In this document: positions 26,187-35,913 of the stretch, piece by piece
Layout of the letters: the number at the start of each line of letters is the position of its first letter
Numbering within the stretch: the first letter of the stretch is position 1
Origin: Phycisphaerae bacterium
Lineage (GTDB): Bacteria > Planctomycetota > Phycisphaerae > Phycisphaerales > UBA1924
Assembly: GCA_016794925.1 (NCBI GenBank)
Contig: JAEUIW010000005.1
Location: forward strand, 62,001 to 126,000
Direction: 5' to 3'
DNA length: 64,000 nucleotides
Position numbers and translations under genes: made by a program
Notes under the pieces: model-generated
Told to the model about the DNA's origin: nothing
Databases searched by the model: none
Seen by the model: only the letters and a program-made list of their open reading frames with translations

Positions 26187-27953
26187 TCACTCAATGCGCG
26201 TCCGCACGCGCACAACGGTCACCTCGCTCCGACCCGAATCGACCGTAAAGCGCGCGCGGACCGGCATATGTTCCACGTGGAACATCGCCGCGCGCAGCGG
26301 ATCGATCGCCGCCCTGCGGATCAGCAGCACAACCGACGCGGGGCCGGGGTCCGAGCCGTCCAGCCGGTTGCGCAGGTCCTCGACTGTCAGGAGCGGCTGG
26401 CCGGCGATGCCCGCGCGCAGCCCCGTGTCCCCGTATGCCGGCGCGGCTCGTCCGAGGTAGTAATCGACCGCCGGGGTCCGGAATCCAAACGTCGCGATCG
26501 ACGCCGGATCGATCGACCACGGCGGCGCGAGCAGCTCGGCGATCATCGCCGCGGGGGTGCGGGCGTGCTGAAACACCTCACGCCCGCGGGCGTACCACCA
26601 ACCCTGCGTCAACGCGAGCACGACCACCATCGATGCGAGCAGGGTGCGACGGCGGACGCTTCCGGGCGCCGGTGCCGTCCATCGGCCCGCCCACAGCCCC
26701 GCGAGCCCGGCCAGCGCGGGCCAGAGGGGCGTGAGGTACCGGCCAACTCCCTTTCCCAGCAGCGAGAACGTGATCAGCCCCAGCAGGCTCCACGCCAGGA
26801 GCAACGCCAGCGGCCGGCTCATCCTTGGTCGCCGCCGCAGGTGTTCCACGAGGAACAGGCACGCGAGCGCCGAGCCCAGGCCGACGCCGAACGCGGCGGC
26901 CTCGATGTTGTTCACCGGGGAGTCGGGAACCAGCAGGCGGAGGTTGTCCTCCGCCTCCTCGGCGGCGGACGCGAGCGAGATGCCGTCTGGGATGCGTGAG
27001 GAAGCGATCCGTGACCAGCTCAATAAAGCAAGCACCGGTACGCCGAGTGAGACGAGCGGGTTCATTCGCACGACGTCGGACCACAGCCCGGCGCGAGCGG
27101 CGCGAGCGGAAAGTCGGCCGAGCAGCCGGCCGAGGCACGCTCCGTAGATCGCGAACAGCGCCGCTCCCGCGGCGGCCGACGGACTCGGCGGAGCGAATTC
27201 AGTTGGGTGCAGCGCCACGGCCGCCAGCGGCAGGGCGACCCCCCCCGCGATGAGCGGCCAGCGCGACGCGGCTCCGGCGTTCTCATCGTTCTCCTGCGGA
27301 CGGGAGGCGCGATGCAGCGCGGCGCCCCCGAGCGCGGCGATGAGGATCGCGAGCAGCGCGGGGGGGCCCTTCGCGAGGGCCGCGAGGGAGCCGAAGGCGG
27401 CGGCGGCGAACCACATGGTCGGGCGCGATCGCGCCGCGCCGCACGCGGCGTAGAGGCAGGCAATCGCGGGGGCCACCGTCGGCACCAGAAGAATGTCCAG
27501 CTCGCCGATGCGGCACGAGCGCACGTACAGGATGCCGGTCGCGAGCAAAGCCGCCGACCAGAATGCGGCACGGTCGGCGAAGGCCCGTCGTTCCGTTTCA
27601 TCGCGCGAGCCGGAGTCGTGATCGAGCAGGATGCGCCTGACCGAGAGGTACGAGGCCAGCACACCGAGCATCCCCGCCAGCGCGACGGTGAGCCGGAGGT
27701 CGACGAGCTCGACCTTCCCGCCGCGGAGCGAAGCGATCATGAGCTGGCACCAGTAGATCAAGGGCGGTTTGGCGAGGTAGGGGCGGCCGTTGATCGTGGG
27801 CAGCATCCAGTCGCCGCGATCCTGCATGTCACGGGCGACGATCAGGCGTTGGGCTTCCTGCCAGTTGGTCACGCCGTGCGTGTCGATGCCGGGCAGGCAG
27901 ATGACGGCGCACAGGAGCAGCAGCAGCGGGATGGCGCCTCGCGGTCCCATCAT
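26187..27953 (-). CDS. GT39/ArnT-type membrane glycosyltransferase
   Basis: 588 residues with around a dozen hydrophobic segments. The first periplasmic loop has the family pattern GVTNWQEAQRLIVARDM..GDWMLPTINGRPYLAKPPLIYW, in which the acidic residue of QEAQR corresponds to the catalytic region of PMT/ArnT C-type enzymes that take sugars from polyprenyl-phosphate donors. The C-terminal part is a soluble domain (VEDLRNRLDGSDPGP). It probably glycosylates a lipid, protein or cell-envelope polymer on the outer face of the inner membrane; donor and acceptor are unknown. It follows pgk by 38 bases, so it may be co-transcribed, though a GACAAT hexamer lies six bases before its ATG. Two ATGs (27953, 27950) are adjacent. 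Confidence 0.85.
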   Translation of the reverse strand: MMGPRGAIPLLLLLCAVICLPGIDTHGVTNWQEAQRLIVARDMQDRGDWMLPTINGRPYLAKPPLIYWCQLMIASLRGGKVELVDLRLTVALAGMLGVLASYLSVRRILLDHDSGSRDETERRAFADRAAFWSAALLATGILYVRSCRIGELDILLVPTVAPAIACLYAACGAARSRPTMWFAAAAFGSLAALAKGPPALLAILIAALGGAALHRASRPQENDENAGAASRWPLIAGGVALPLAAVALHPTEFAPPSPSAAAGAALFAIYGACLGRLLGRLSARAARAGLWSDVVRMNPLVSLGVPVLALLSWSRIASSRIPDGISLASAAEEAEDNLRLLVPDSPVNNIEAAAFGVGLGSALACLFLVEHLRRRPRMSRPLALLLAWSLLGLITFSLLGKGVGRYLTPLWPALAGLAGLWAGRWTAPAPGSVRRRTLLASMVVVLALTQGWWYARGREVFQHARTPAAMIAELLAPPWSIDPASIATFGFRTPAVDYYLGRAAPAYGDTGLRAGIAGQPLLTVEDLRNRLDGSDPGPASVVLLIRRAAIDPLRAAMFHVEHMPVRARFTVDSGRSEVTVVRVRTRIE

Positions 27954-27991
27954 GGACGGATTGTCGCAGGTTCCGAGCGCGCCAGCGTGCG

Positions 27992-29197
27992 TCAGGCGTT
28001 GTCGAGCAACTCGACCGACTTGAAGGGCCGTCCGGCGAGCATCTCAAGCGAGGCGCCGCCGCCGGTGGAGACGTGCGAGACCTGCTCGGCCAGCCCGAAG
28101 GTTTCGACCGCCGCGGCCGAATCGCCGCCGCCGACGATGGAGACGGCGCCGGCCTGGGTGGCTCGTGCGATGGCCTGGGCGACCATCTGCGTGCCGACCT
28201 TGAAGGGCATCCATTCGAAGACGCCCATGGGGCCATTCCAGACGATGGTCCTGGCCTTGGCGATGACCTGCGCGTACGCCGCCTGGGTCTTGGGCCCGAT
28301 GTCGAGGCCCATGTACCCGTCCTTGATGTCCTCGCCGCACACGTCGATGTGGCCGCCCATCTCCGCGAATTGCGTGGAGCAGACGTGGTCCTGCGGCAGG
28401 TGGAGCTGGGCCTTGAGCTTGGCCGCCTGTTCGAGGATCTTGCGAGCCGCGGGCAGGAGCGCGTCCTCGATCCGGCTGGCGCCGACCTTGCGGCCGAGTG
28501 CCCGCAGGAACGTGTAGGCCATGGCTCCGCCGACCAGGATGTGCTCGGCCTTCGGGAGCAGGTTCTCGATGACCGGAGCCTTGTCGGAGACCTTGGCGCC
28601 GCCGAGGACGACGACGAAGGGCTTGGCGGGGCTTCTCAGGGCTTCGCCGAGGAACCTGAGTTCCTTTTCCAGCAGCAGCCCGGCGAGCCGCGGCTTGCCC
28701 GCCATTGCCAAGGGGAGCGCGTACATGGAGGCGTCCTGGCGGTGGGCGGTGCCGAAGGCGTCGTTCACGTACGCATCGCCGAGCGCGGCGAGCGTGGCCG
28801 CGAAGCCGGCGTCGCCTTGCTTTTCGCCCTTGGCGAAGCGGAGGTTGTCGAGCAGGAGAACGGAACCGTTGGTCATCGCGGTAACGGCTCGGGCGGCGTA
28901 CGCGTCGGTGGGATCGTGGGACGGAAACTCCACGGGCTTTCCGAGGAGTTTCGCAAGGCGTTCGGCGACTGGGACGAGCGAGTGTTCCGCCTCAAAGCCC
29001 GCGCCCTCCGGCCGGCCGAGGTGGGACATGCAGACGGCCTTGCCTCCGCGGTCGATGACGGAACGGATCGTCGGCAGCGCCTCCCGGATGCGGCGGTCGT
29101 CCGTGATCGAGCCGTTCTCGACGGGGACGTTGAAGTCGCAGCGGATCAGCACGCGGAGGCCGGATGGATTGAACTGGGCGATGGTCTTCTTGGGCAT
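27992..29197 (-). CDS. pgk: Phosphoglycerate kinase
   Basis: 401 residues, the usual bacterial length. Motifs are intact: RVLIRCDFNVPVENGSITDD at the N-terminus for substrate binding, MSHLGRPEG, LLDNLRFAKGEK, VVLGGAKVSDKAPVIENL, GGAMAYTFL, and the C-terminal nucleotide-binding GGGDSAAAVE. Interconverts 1,3-bisphosphoglycerate plus ADP with 3-phosphoglycerate plus ATP in glycolysis and gluconeogenesis, in the cytoplasm. It lies 29 bases after atpH on the same strand, an unusual neighbour for an ATP synthase operon, so ATP-yielding functions may be co-expressed here. Identification certain. Confidence 0.97.
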   Translation of the reverse strand: MPKKTIAQFNPSGLRVLIRCDFNVPVENGSITDDRRIREALPTIRSVIDRGGKAVCMSHLGRPEGAGFEAEHSLVPVAERLAKLLGKPVEFPSHDPTDAYAARAVTAMTNGSVLLLDNLRFAKGEKQGDAGFAATLAALGDAYVNDAFGTAHRQDASMYALPLAMAGKPRLAGLLLEKELRFLGEALRSPAKPFVVVLGGAKVSDKAPVIENLLPKAEHILVGGAMAYTFLRALGRKVGASRIEDALLPAARKILEQAAKLKAQLHLPQDHVCSTQFAEMGGHIDVCGEDIKDGYMGLDIGPKTQAAYAQVIAKARTIVWNGPMGVFEWMPFKVGTQMVAQAIARATQAGAVSIVGGGDSAAAVETFGLAEQVSHVSTGGGASLEMLAGRPFKSVELLDNA

Positions 29198-29226
29198 GGG
29201 GCGTGGGCTCGCGTGGGGCCTTGGGC

Positions 29227-29865
29227 TCAGTGACCGTTGGATGAGGCGGCGTCGCCGCGGGAGTCGAGGATGCGGCCGGCGCGGTCGCGCAGGGTGGCGG
29301 CCCCCTCGTTGGCGAGACGATCTCGCATCTTGCGCAGACGGGAGGCGATCGACGCGTCGATAAACCGATCGCCGATCTGGATCTTGATGCCGCCGATCAT
29401 CCGCGGATCGACGTAGGGATGGACCACGGGTTCCTTCCCGAGCACGGCGCGGAGGCGCTGGGAGATGGATTCGACCTGCGCGCGATCGAGCGGCTCGGCG
29501 GCGTACACGTCCACCTCAACGCGGCCGAACGATTCCTGCGCCAGCCGGTCGAAGGAACCCTCGATCTTGGCGAGGTGACCCAGGCGGTCCTTGTGGTTGA
29601 GGACCTTGAGGAAGTTGAGCGTGAGATCGCAGACCCGCCCCTTGAAGATACGGTCGATCGAGGCGGCGCGGTCCTTGGCGGAGATGATGCGCGACGACAG
29701 GAACTCGCCGAACTTCGGGTCGGTCCGGGCAAGCTCCACGATGGCCTCGAGTTCCGCCAGCGACTGGGAGATCGCCGCCTCGCCGCCCTTGGAGCGTGCG
29801 AGCTCGAAGAGGCTCTGGGCGTAGACGTTCGCGACGGCATCGGCGGGACCTTCGAAGAGGGGCAT
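29227..29865 (-). CDS. atpH: F1Fo ATP synthase delta subunit
   Basis: 212 residues of the OSCP/delta family. The N-terminal helical domain begins VANVYAQSLFELARSKGG and the C-terminal part has the conserved VHPYVDPRMIGGIKIQIGDRFIDASI. Delta joins the peripheral stalk (b subunits) to the top of the alpha/beta ring. It comes 49 bases after atpF in the standard I-B-E-F-H order, but atpA, atpG, atpD and atpC do not follow; pgk does instead. Slightly longer than the usual ~180 residues owing to a C-terminal extension rich in Arg and Asp. Confidence 0.93.
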   Translation of the reverse strand: MPLFEGPADAVANVYAQSLFELARSKGGEAAISQSLAELEAIVELARTDPKFGEFLSSRIISAKDRAASIDRIFKGRVCDLTLNFLKVLNHKDRLGHLAKIEGSFDRLAQESFGRVEVDVYAAEPLDRAQVESISQRLRAVLGKEPVVHPYVDPRMIGGIKIQIGDRFIDASIASRLRKMRDRLANEGAATLRDRAGRILDSRGDAASSNGH

Positions 29866-29914
29866 GGTTGGCTCCGGCGGTCGGTTGCGGACAGGGGGAA
29901 GGGCGATCGTCGGA

Positions 29915-30517
29915 TCAGCGTCGCGACGCGGCGCTCATCTCCGAGAGGCAATCGTCAACGAGCCGCTTCTGGTCGTCGGCGCGGATCTCGCGCCGCAGGA
30001 TCTTGCCGGCGACGCCGGTGGCGAGGTTCGCGGCTTCGGCGTAGATCTCGTGAAGGGCCGTGCGCTTGGCGGACTCGATGTCGCGCATGGCTTTTTCCTT
30101 CAGCGTCGTGAGCTCGGCGTCGGCCTTGGCGCGGAGGTCGGCGGCGATGGCCTGCTGCTGCGATTTGGCCTGGTCCAGCATCTTCTGGGCCTCGGCGCGG
30201 GCTTGCGCGAGCGACTTCTCGTAGCTTTCGAGGGCGGCCCGGGCCTGGGCGCGGGCGGCTTCCGCGGACTCGATCTCGGAGCGGATCTTCTGGGCCCGCT
30301 CGTCGAGGCCCTTGGTGATGATCGGCCAGACCTTGAGGTTGAGGAATGCCAGCACGAGCAGGAAGACGATGATGGCGGTGACGCCCGTGACCACACCCTG
30401 GGTCGTGGTGGGGATGGCGCCGACAGCCTCGTGCCCGCCTTCCTCGGCGGCGCGAGCGACGGGTGCGAGGATCGTCAGGGTGAGAGCGGCGAGCGAGGCG
30501 GGGATGGTGCGGGGCAT
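29915..30517 (-). CDS. atpF: F1Fo ATP synthase b subunit
   Basis: 200 residues from ATG 30517, with GGAGAAC upstream; the open frame begins 49 codons earlier but that part has no coding character. The first 22 residues look like a signal peptide (LAALTLTILAPVARA), followed by a short acidic loop, the b-subunit membrane helix (VTAIIVFLLVLAFLNLKVWP) and the long Ala/Glu/Gln/Lys coiled-coil of the stator. Subunit b dimers connect subunit a to delta. The cleavable-looking N-terminus is unusual for bacterial b subunits and matches a similar extension on subunit c. Lies between atpE and atpH. Confidence 0.92.
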   Translation of the reverse strand: MPRTIPASLAALTLTILAPVARAAEEGGHEAVGAIPTTTQGVVTGVTAIIVFLLVLAFLNLKVWPIITKGLDERAQKIRSEIESAEAARAQARAALESYEKSLAQARAEAQKMLDQAKSQQQAIAADLRAKADAELTTLKEKAMRDIESAKRTALHEIYAEAANLATGVAGKILRREIRADDQKRLVDDCLSEMSAASRR

Positions 30518-30620
30518 GGTCTGTTCTCCGTCGCGTCGCGGCGACTGGCCGCGGGGGGAGGGGTGGGATGGTCGAGCGGAAGCCGTGGGGCGGCCGTTGG
30601 GCCGCCCCGCCGGGGAGCGA

Positions 30621-30926
<306 letters not shown>

Positions 30927-31003
30927 TCAGCAGGTCCTTTCGTTGGAACGTCCGACGGGTGGGGGCGGGCCCGGTCGAGCCGGGCGGGTATGGGGCCCGT
31001 CAT

Positions 31004-31921
31004 TCACGCGTGCGCGTGCTCGTGGCCGTGAGCGTGGGCGTGCCCGTGGTCATGCCCGTGCTCTTCTGGATGATCCATGAGGGAGACAAAGACGGCGGTG
31101 AGGAACATGAAGATGAACGCCTGGAGGAACGCGACGAAGAGCTCCAGGAGCATGACCGCGAAAGCCCCGACCACCGAGATGACCGTGACCGGGCCTTGCA
31201 GCAGCAGGCCCTTGCCCCAGACCGCACCAGAGAACATGAGCAGGGTGGCGAGGAGGATGTGGCCCGCGGTCATGTTGGCGAACAGACGCAGGGCCAACGC
31301 GATCGGCTTGATGACGAACTGGCCGAGGGCTTCGAGGACAAAGATCAAGGGGGCGACGATGATCGGCGCGCCGCCCGTGAGGTGGTGCAGGAAGCCGCCC
31401 ACTCCCAGGCGGCGGATCGCGGCGACGTTGAAGACGATGGCGGCGGTCAGCGCGAGCACGCCGGTGACCCAAATGTTCTGGGTGGCGGTGCCCCCGAAGA
31501 ACGCCAGGTGATGCTCCTTCATGGACGGGAACAGCAGGTGCTGGAGATCAAGGAGGGGCACCAGCCCGAGCAGGTTGTTCACGAGCACGAAGAAGAACAG
31601 GGACCACAGGAACGGCATCATCCGATCCGTGCGGTCCCGCAACAGGGGCCGGCAGATCTCCTCGCGCAGGTACACGCAGATGACCTCGATCATGTGGGCC
31701 AGGCGGCTGGTGGTGACGTACCGGGCCGACCCTTGGGATTCCGGACCGGTGCGGATTTTGCCAGCGACCCAGCTCATGCCGAGAATGAGGATCAGGCCGC
31801 TGAGCACAAGGTTGCCCTGGTTGCCCGACCAGATCCACCACTCGCCGGCCTTGATGCCGACGTGGTTGTAGACGTGCTGGGCGGGGTCCGTGGCGGCAAG
31901 GAAGGGGAGCGTGTGGTTCAT
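31004..31921 (-). CDS. atpB: F1Fo ATP synthase a subunit with His-rich C-terminal tail
   Basis: 305 residues, with five or six transmembrane helices. The essential arginine is R212 in ALRLFANMTAGH, facing the c-ring; SLFFFVLVNNLLGLVP is the conserved mid-segment. After the last helix the chain ends in about 24 residues made mainly of His, Glu, Asp, Gly and Ala (residues 282-305), an unusual His-rich tail that could bind metal ions. Subunit a forms the two half-channels for proton entry and exit. Starts two bases after the AtpI-like gene and precedes atpE by 77 bases. Confidence 0.95.
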   Translation of the reverse strand: MNHTLPFLAATDPAQHVYNHVGIKAGEWWIWSGNQGNLVLSGLILILGMSWVAGKIRTGPESQGSARYVTTSRLAHMIEVICVYLREEICRPLLRDRTDRMMPFLWSLFFFVLVNNLLGLVPLLDLQHLLFPSMKEHHLAFFGGTATQNIWVTGVLALTAAIVFNVAAIRRLGVGGFLHHLTGGAPIIVAPLIFVLEALGQFVIKPIALALRLFANMTAGHILLATLLMFSGAVWGKGLLLQGPVTVISVVGAFAVMLLELFVAFLQAFIFMFLTAVFVSLMDHPEEHGHDHGHAHAHGHEHAHA

Positions 31922-31923
31922 GT

Positions 31924-32367
31924 TCAGGCCTGTGCGGGTCGTGTGGAGTTCGGCGCGGCGACGCGAGAACGCTCGAGTTTCGAGAGGATCAACACGGCGA
32001 GCGCGGTCTCGACGATGAGAACGGTCAGGGCGCCCGCGAGCAGTCCGATCCAGAACGGCTCTCGCGCCAACTCACGCGTGCGGTCGAGGGCGAAGCCGAC
32101 GCCGATCACAAGGAGCATGCGGACAAATCCGGCCGCGAACACGGTCACGCCCCAGGCAGAAGGCGCGATGAACCGGCTCGCGAGGATGGGGAAGAGCGTG
32201 GCCGCGGATGCCAAGGTGAGGGTAAGAGACGCGAGGGTCGACGTGCGTGCGTCACCGCCGAGGGCCAGCGATGTTCCCGCGGCAAGCGCGATTGCCAACA
32301 CCGTGGCGGCCAGCATGGGAACCGCGAATGGCCCGCGCGGCGGCTGGTTGTGCGGGTTGAGTGGCAC
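31924..32367 (-). CDS. AtpI-like membrane protein of the ATP synthase operon
   Basis: 147 residues with four predicted transmembrane helices and short loops, matching the ATP synthase I family in size, topology and position immediately before atpB (two-base gap). AtpI proteins are thought to help c-ring assembly or Mg2+ supply. Residue-level similarity to known AtpI cannot be judged by eye, and few charged residues lie in the helices (one Arg in FAAGFVRMLLVIGVGF). Named from context, so moderate confidence. Confidence 0.72.
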   Translation of the reverse strand: MPLNPHNQPPRGPFAVPMLAATVLAIALAAGTSLALGGDARTSTLASLTLTLASAATLFPILASRFIAPSAWGVTVFAAGFVRMLLVIGVGFALDRTRELAREPFWIGLLAGALTVLIVETALAVLILSKLERSRVAAPNSTRPAQA

Positions 32368-32482
32368 GAACGACGGGCTCCGAGACGCCCGAACGGAACC
32401 CGTTTCTCAGGGCTTCGTCAGGTGGAGCCAAGGATAGCCTTGGGCTGCGGCCGAGGCGAGAGTGCACGGTTGACGGCGCGGC

Positions 32483-32872
32483 TCAATCGCGACGCCGCGA
32501 CGCGCGTTCCAGACGTTCCTGCCGCTGCGTGGCACGCACGATTCGAACAAAGGCAGTGACCAGGCCCAGGGCGAGGCCAATCAGGACCCAGGCGCCCGAA
32601 CCCGCCGCGAGATAGCGGTCGGCGAGCCAGCCGAGAAGGAGGCCCGCGATCGTCGTGAAGACGAAGTCCATCGCGATGCCCCATGCCTTGGCGGTCTCTG
32701 CGAATGACGTCGGCGACGCGTCGGACGTGCGCATCGACGCGGGGCGAGCAACGGGGGAGCGGAGCAACTCGGGGATCTCGAGACGCGGATCTGGCGAAGC
32801 ACCCGGCGCGTCGGGAAGCGGCGCGTCGTTGGATGGAGGAGGCAGCGGCCCGTCGGGCGGGGATGGGTTCAT
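32483..32872 (-). CDS. AtpZ-like small membrane protein
   Basis: 129 residues from ATG 32872, one base after the alaS stop on the same strand; the longer open frame upstream overlaps alaS. The Pro/Asp-rich N-terminal 60 residues are disordered. Two transmembrane helices follow: AWGIAMDFVFTTIAGLLLGW and SGAWVLIGLALGLVTAFVRIV, the pattern of AtpZ/F0F1-ATPase subunit (DUF) proteins found at the head of atp operons. AtpZ with AtpI has been proposed to act as a Ca2+/Mg2+ channel or assembly factor. The 115-base gap to the next gene shows nothing notable. Confidence 0.78.
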   Translation of the reverse strand: MNPSPPDGPLPPPSNDAPLPDAPGASPDPRLEIPELLRSPVARPASMRTSDASPTSFAETAKAWGIAMDFVFTTIAGLLLGWLADRYLAAGSGAWVLIGLALGLVTAFVRIVRATQRQERLERASRRRD

Positions 32873-32873
32873 A

Positions 32874-35789
32874 TCACGATCCCGCCAGCGCGAGCGCGAA
32901 GCGAGAGGCCTCGGCCAGGGCCTCGCGCAGCTTGGCCACGTTGGTGCCCCCGCCCTGCGCCATTTCGGGCTTTCCGCCGCCTTTCCCGCCCAGCACTTCC
33001 GAGACGGCACGGACCCAATCGCCCGCTCTGAGGCCGCGCTGGATCATGGAGGCGGGCACGGCCGCGACGACGGCGACCTTGCCCTCCTCCTCGCTGACGC
33101 TCATGAGCATGACCGCGGCGCGGGGACAGGTCTGCGCGATGGTGTTGACGGCGCTCTGCAGGGCGCTGCGGTCGGGGCCGGCCTCGAGCGTGCTGACGAT
33201 GACCGATTCGCCGCGGTCGAGCGCGTCCTTGGCGATGACCCTGGCTCGCGCGGCGGCCTCGCCCGCGGCGGCCGCGGCGGCGCGCTTCTGATCGGCCTTC
33301 ACGCGATCTTCAAGAATGGCGAGTCTGGCGCGGAGCTCGTGCCGGGCGGCGAGCGGGATGGTCAGCGAATCGATCTGCACCTTGAGTGACGCAAATTCCG
33401 CCGCCAGCTCGCGGCCTTCCAGCCGAGCGGCGCCGCCGACGCGCGCGCCCAGGTCCGCCCCCGCCTCGATGGCCGCCTGGGCCGGGACCCCGGAAAGAGC
33501 GGTGATCCGACGCACGCCCTTGGCGACGGCCTCTTCTCCGGTGATGGCGAAAGGACCGATCTCGCTGGTGCGCGTCACGTGCGTGCCGCCGCAGAACTCG
33601 ATGGAGGTCTTCTGCCACGCGGGGTCCGCGGGATTGGCGAGCAACTCCGAAACGGACGGGCCGATGGAGACGACGCGTACCGGATCGGGATAGGTTTCGC
33701 CGAACACGGCGCGGAGGCCACGGACGGCGCGTGCCGCGGCGAGCGGGGCCGCATCCGCGTGGATGGCAAGGTCCGCGCGGATGCGCTCGTGCACATGGCG
33801 TTCCACTTGCGCGAGCTGCTCGGGGGTGACGGGATGTCCGTGGGCGAAATCGAACCGGAAGCGGTCGGGCGCGACGGACGAGCCCTTCTGGTCGGCTCCG
33901 TCACCCAGCACCGCCCGCAAGGCCAGGTTCAGCAGGTGCGTGGATGTGTGGTTCGACGCGACGGAGTGCCGGCGTTGGCGGTCGAGGGTGAGTTGAACGT
34001 CGTCGCCGACACGCAGCTCGCCGCGGACGACGTGCCCGATGTGGAGGACGTAAGGCCCGAAGTGCCGGACGGCGTCGACGCGAAATTCTCCGCCTTCGCG
34101 CGCGTCCGATTCGGCCGAGCGGGCCTCTCGGGTGACCAGCATCCTGCCGGTGTCATGAATCTGGCCGCCCATCTCGGCGTAGAAGTTGGTGCGATCGAGC
34201 ACCACCCCGATGGGCCGCACGGGGCCGTTTGAGGACGCGTGCTGGTCGAAGTTCTGGCCGTTCCAAATGGCCTTCACCGTGCCGCGGATGTCGTGGCCGT
34301 GGAATTTGTCGGAGTCGAGCGTTTGGGCGAGGCCGACGTGCATCAGTCGAGCCACGGCTTCTCCGGGCAGGTCCGGGACGTCCGAGGAGGAAGCGGCCTT
34401 GCCGCCGGAACGGGCCTTCTCACGGGCCTCGGACATGAGTCGTTCGTAACCGGTCATGTCGACGGCGAGCCCGCGCTCCGTCGCCATGAGGCAGGTGAGG
34501 TCGATCGGAAATCCGTACGTGTCGTGCAACCTGAACGCGTCCTCCGCGGCGATGCTCCGCAGCGTGGCGCGCGCGGCGGCCTCGTCAAAGAGCTTCAGGC
34601 CGCGATCGAGTGTCTTCCCGAACGACTCTTCTTCGTCATGCACCGTGCGGACGACGCGGTCGGGATCCTTGCGCAGCTCGGGGAATGCCTGGCCCATGCG
34701 TTCCACCACCACCGGGACCAGCCGAGACAGGAATCCCGTGCGCAGGCCGAGCATCTGTCGTCCGTAGCGGACGGCGCGGCGGAGAATGCGCCTGAGCACG
34801 TACCCGCGGCCCTCGTTGCTGGGCACGGCCCCGTCGGTGAGCGCGAAAGTCAGTGTGCGAACGTGGTCGGCGATGACCCGGAAGGCGGTGTCGATACTGC
34901 CCGTGTCGGATTCACCCAGGCGACCGCGGTACTGGTGCTGGCCGGCGGTGAGGCGCTCGATCGCGGCGAAGAGCGGCGTGAAGAGATCCGTGTCGTAGTT
35001 GGAGCGAACGTTCTGGAGCACGGACGTGAGCCGTTCCAGCCCCATGCCCGTGTCGACGTGGCGAGCCGGGAGAGGCTTGAGGCCGCCCCCTTCCTCCCGA
35101 TTGAACTGAATGAACACGTGGTTCCAGATTTCGAGCACGTCCGGGTCACCCATGTTCACCAGGCGTGAGGCGTCGCGTCCGCCGACGCGGTCGTAGTGGA
35201 TCTCCGAGCACGGTCCGCAGGGTCCCGTCTCGCCCATCTCCCAGAAATTGTCCTTCATGCTTCCGGGAATGACGTGCCCGGCGGGAAGCAGGCTCTCCCA
35301 GATTGTCCTGGATTCGAGGTCGGGCTCCAAGCCCGACTTTGGATCGCCCTTGAAATAGGTGGCGTAGAGACGCTCGGCCGGGATGCCGTACACCTTCGTC
35401 AACAGCTCGAACCCCCATCGGATCGACTCTTCCTTGAAGTAATCGCCGAACGACCAGTTCCCGAGCATCTCGAAAAACGTGTGGTGATACGTGTCGCGGC
35501 CGACGTCCTCGAGATCGTTGTGCTTGCCGCCGGCGCGGATGCACTTCTGACTGTTCACGGCGCGGACGAGCCGGGCCATCGGGGATGTCGGGCTGACCTG
35601 GCCGAGAAAAATGGGCTTGAACTGGTTCATTCCGGCATTGGCAAACAGCAGCGTGGGATCGTCGTGCGGGACGGTTGGGGAGGAAGGGACCAGCGCGTGC
35701 CCGTCCTGCCTGGAGGGTTTGCCCGCGAAAAACTCGATGAACGTGCGGCGGACCTGATCGGCGGTGAAGTGGGGGCCGGGGGTGGGCAT
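32874..35789 (-). CDS. alaS: Alanyl-tRNA synthetase
   Basis: 971 residues, about 100 more than E. coli AlaS. The class II catalytic core opens with RRTFIEFFAGK and PTLLFANAGMNQFKPIFLG (motif 1 region). The editing domain holds the zinc ligands HTSTH (614-618) and CGGTH (733-737), so mischarged Ser/Gly-tRNA clearance should be intact. The C-Ala oligomerisation domain with GGGKPEMAQGGG closes the protein. Charges tRNA-Ala in the cytoplasm. A TAGTAT -10 hexamer lies 73 bases upstream in the divergent gap with sthA. alaS heads the strand that continues into the atp genes, so read-through may link translation and energy genes. Confidence 0.97.
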   Translation of the reverse strand: MPTPGPHFTADQVRRTFIEFFAGKPSRQDGHALVPSSPTVPHDDPTLLFANAGMNQFKPIFLGQVSPTSPMARLVRAVNSQKCIRAGGKHNDLEDVGRDTYHHTFFEMLGNWSFGDYFKEESIRWGFELLTKVYGIPAERLYATYFKGDPKSGLEPDLESRTIWESLLPAGHVIPGSMKDNFWEMGETGPCGPCSEIHYDRVGGRDASRLVNMGDPDVLEIWNHVFIQFNREEGGGLKPLPARHVDTGMGLERLTSVLQNVRSNYDTDLFTPLFAAIERLTAGQHQYRGRLGESDTGSIDTAFRVIADHVRTLTFALTDGAVPSNEGRGYVLRRILRRAVRYGRQMLGLRTGFLSRLVPVVVERMGQAFPELRKDPDRVVRTVHDEEESFGKTLDRGLKLFDEAAARATLRSIAAEDAFRLHDTYGFPIDLTCLMATERGLAVDMTGYERLMSEAREKARSGGKAASSSDVPDLPGEAVARLMHVGLAQTLDSDKFHGHDIRGTVKAIWNGQNFDQHASSNGPVRPIGVVLDRTNFYAEMGGQIHDTGRMLVTREARSAESDAREGGEFRVDAVRHFGPYVLHIGHVVRGELRVGDDVQLTLDRQRRHSVASNHTSTHLLNLALRAVLGDGADQKGSSVAPDRFRFDFAHGHPVTPEQLAQVERHVHERIRADLAIHADAAPLAAARAVRGLRAVFGETYPDPVRVVSIGPSVSELLANPADPAWQKTSIEFCGGTHVTRTSEIGPFAITGEEAVAKGVRRITALSGVPAQAAIEAGADLGARVGGAARLEGRELAAEFASLKVQIDSLTIPLAARHELRARLAILEDRVKADQKRAAAAAAGEAAARARVIAKDALDRGESVIVSTLEAGPDRSALQSAVNTIAQTCPRAAVMLMSVSEEEGKVAVVAAVPASMIQRGLRAGDWVRAVSEVLGGKGGGKPEMAQGGGTNVAKLREALAEASRFALALAGS

Positions 35790-35862
35790 TGCGGATTCCG
35801 TGCTCGAGGTCGTCGGGGCTGCCGGCTCACCCGACCTGGGGTCGGTCCGGGCTCGGTGACGA

Positions 35863-35868
35863 ATACTA
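35863..35868 (-). promoter_or_regulatory. Candidate alaS -10 hexamer
   Basis: TAGTAT on the minus strand, 73 bases before the alaS ATG, in the 201-base divergent gap shared with the sthA-like gene. Five of six positions fit TATAAT in a GC-rich setting. No clear -35 is visible. Confidence 0.35.
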
Positions 35869-35913
35869 GGGAGAGGCGCCGGATTCGTGAACGGTCAGAC
35901 CGCGCACCCGACC

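Noticed and set aside
32368-32482. Gap between the AtpI-like and AtpZ-like genes as a site for a small RNA or gene
   Set aside because: Only 115 bases, no ribosome-binding site or stable stem with T-run, and no conserved-looking frame.
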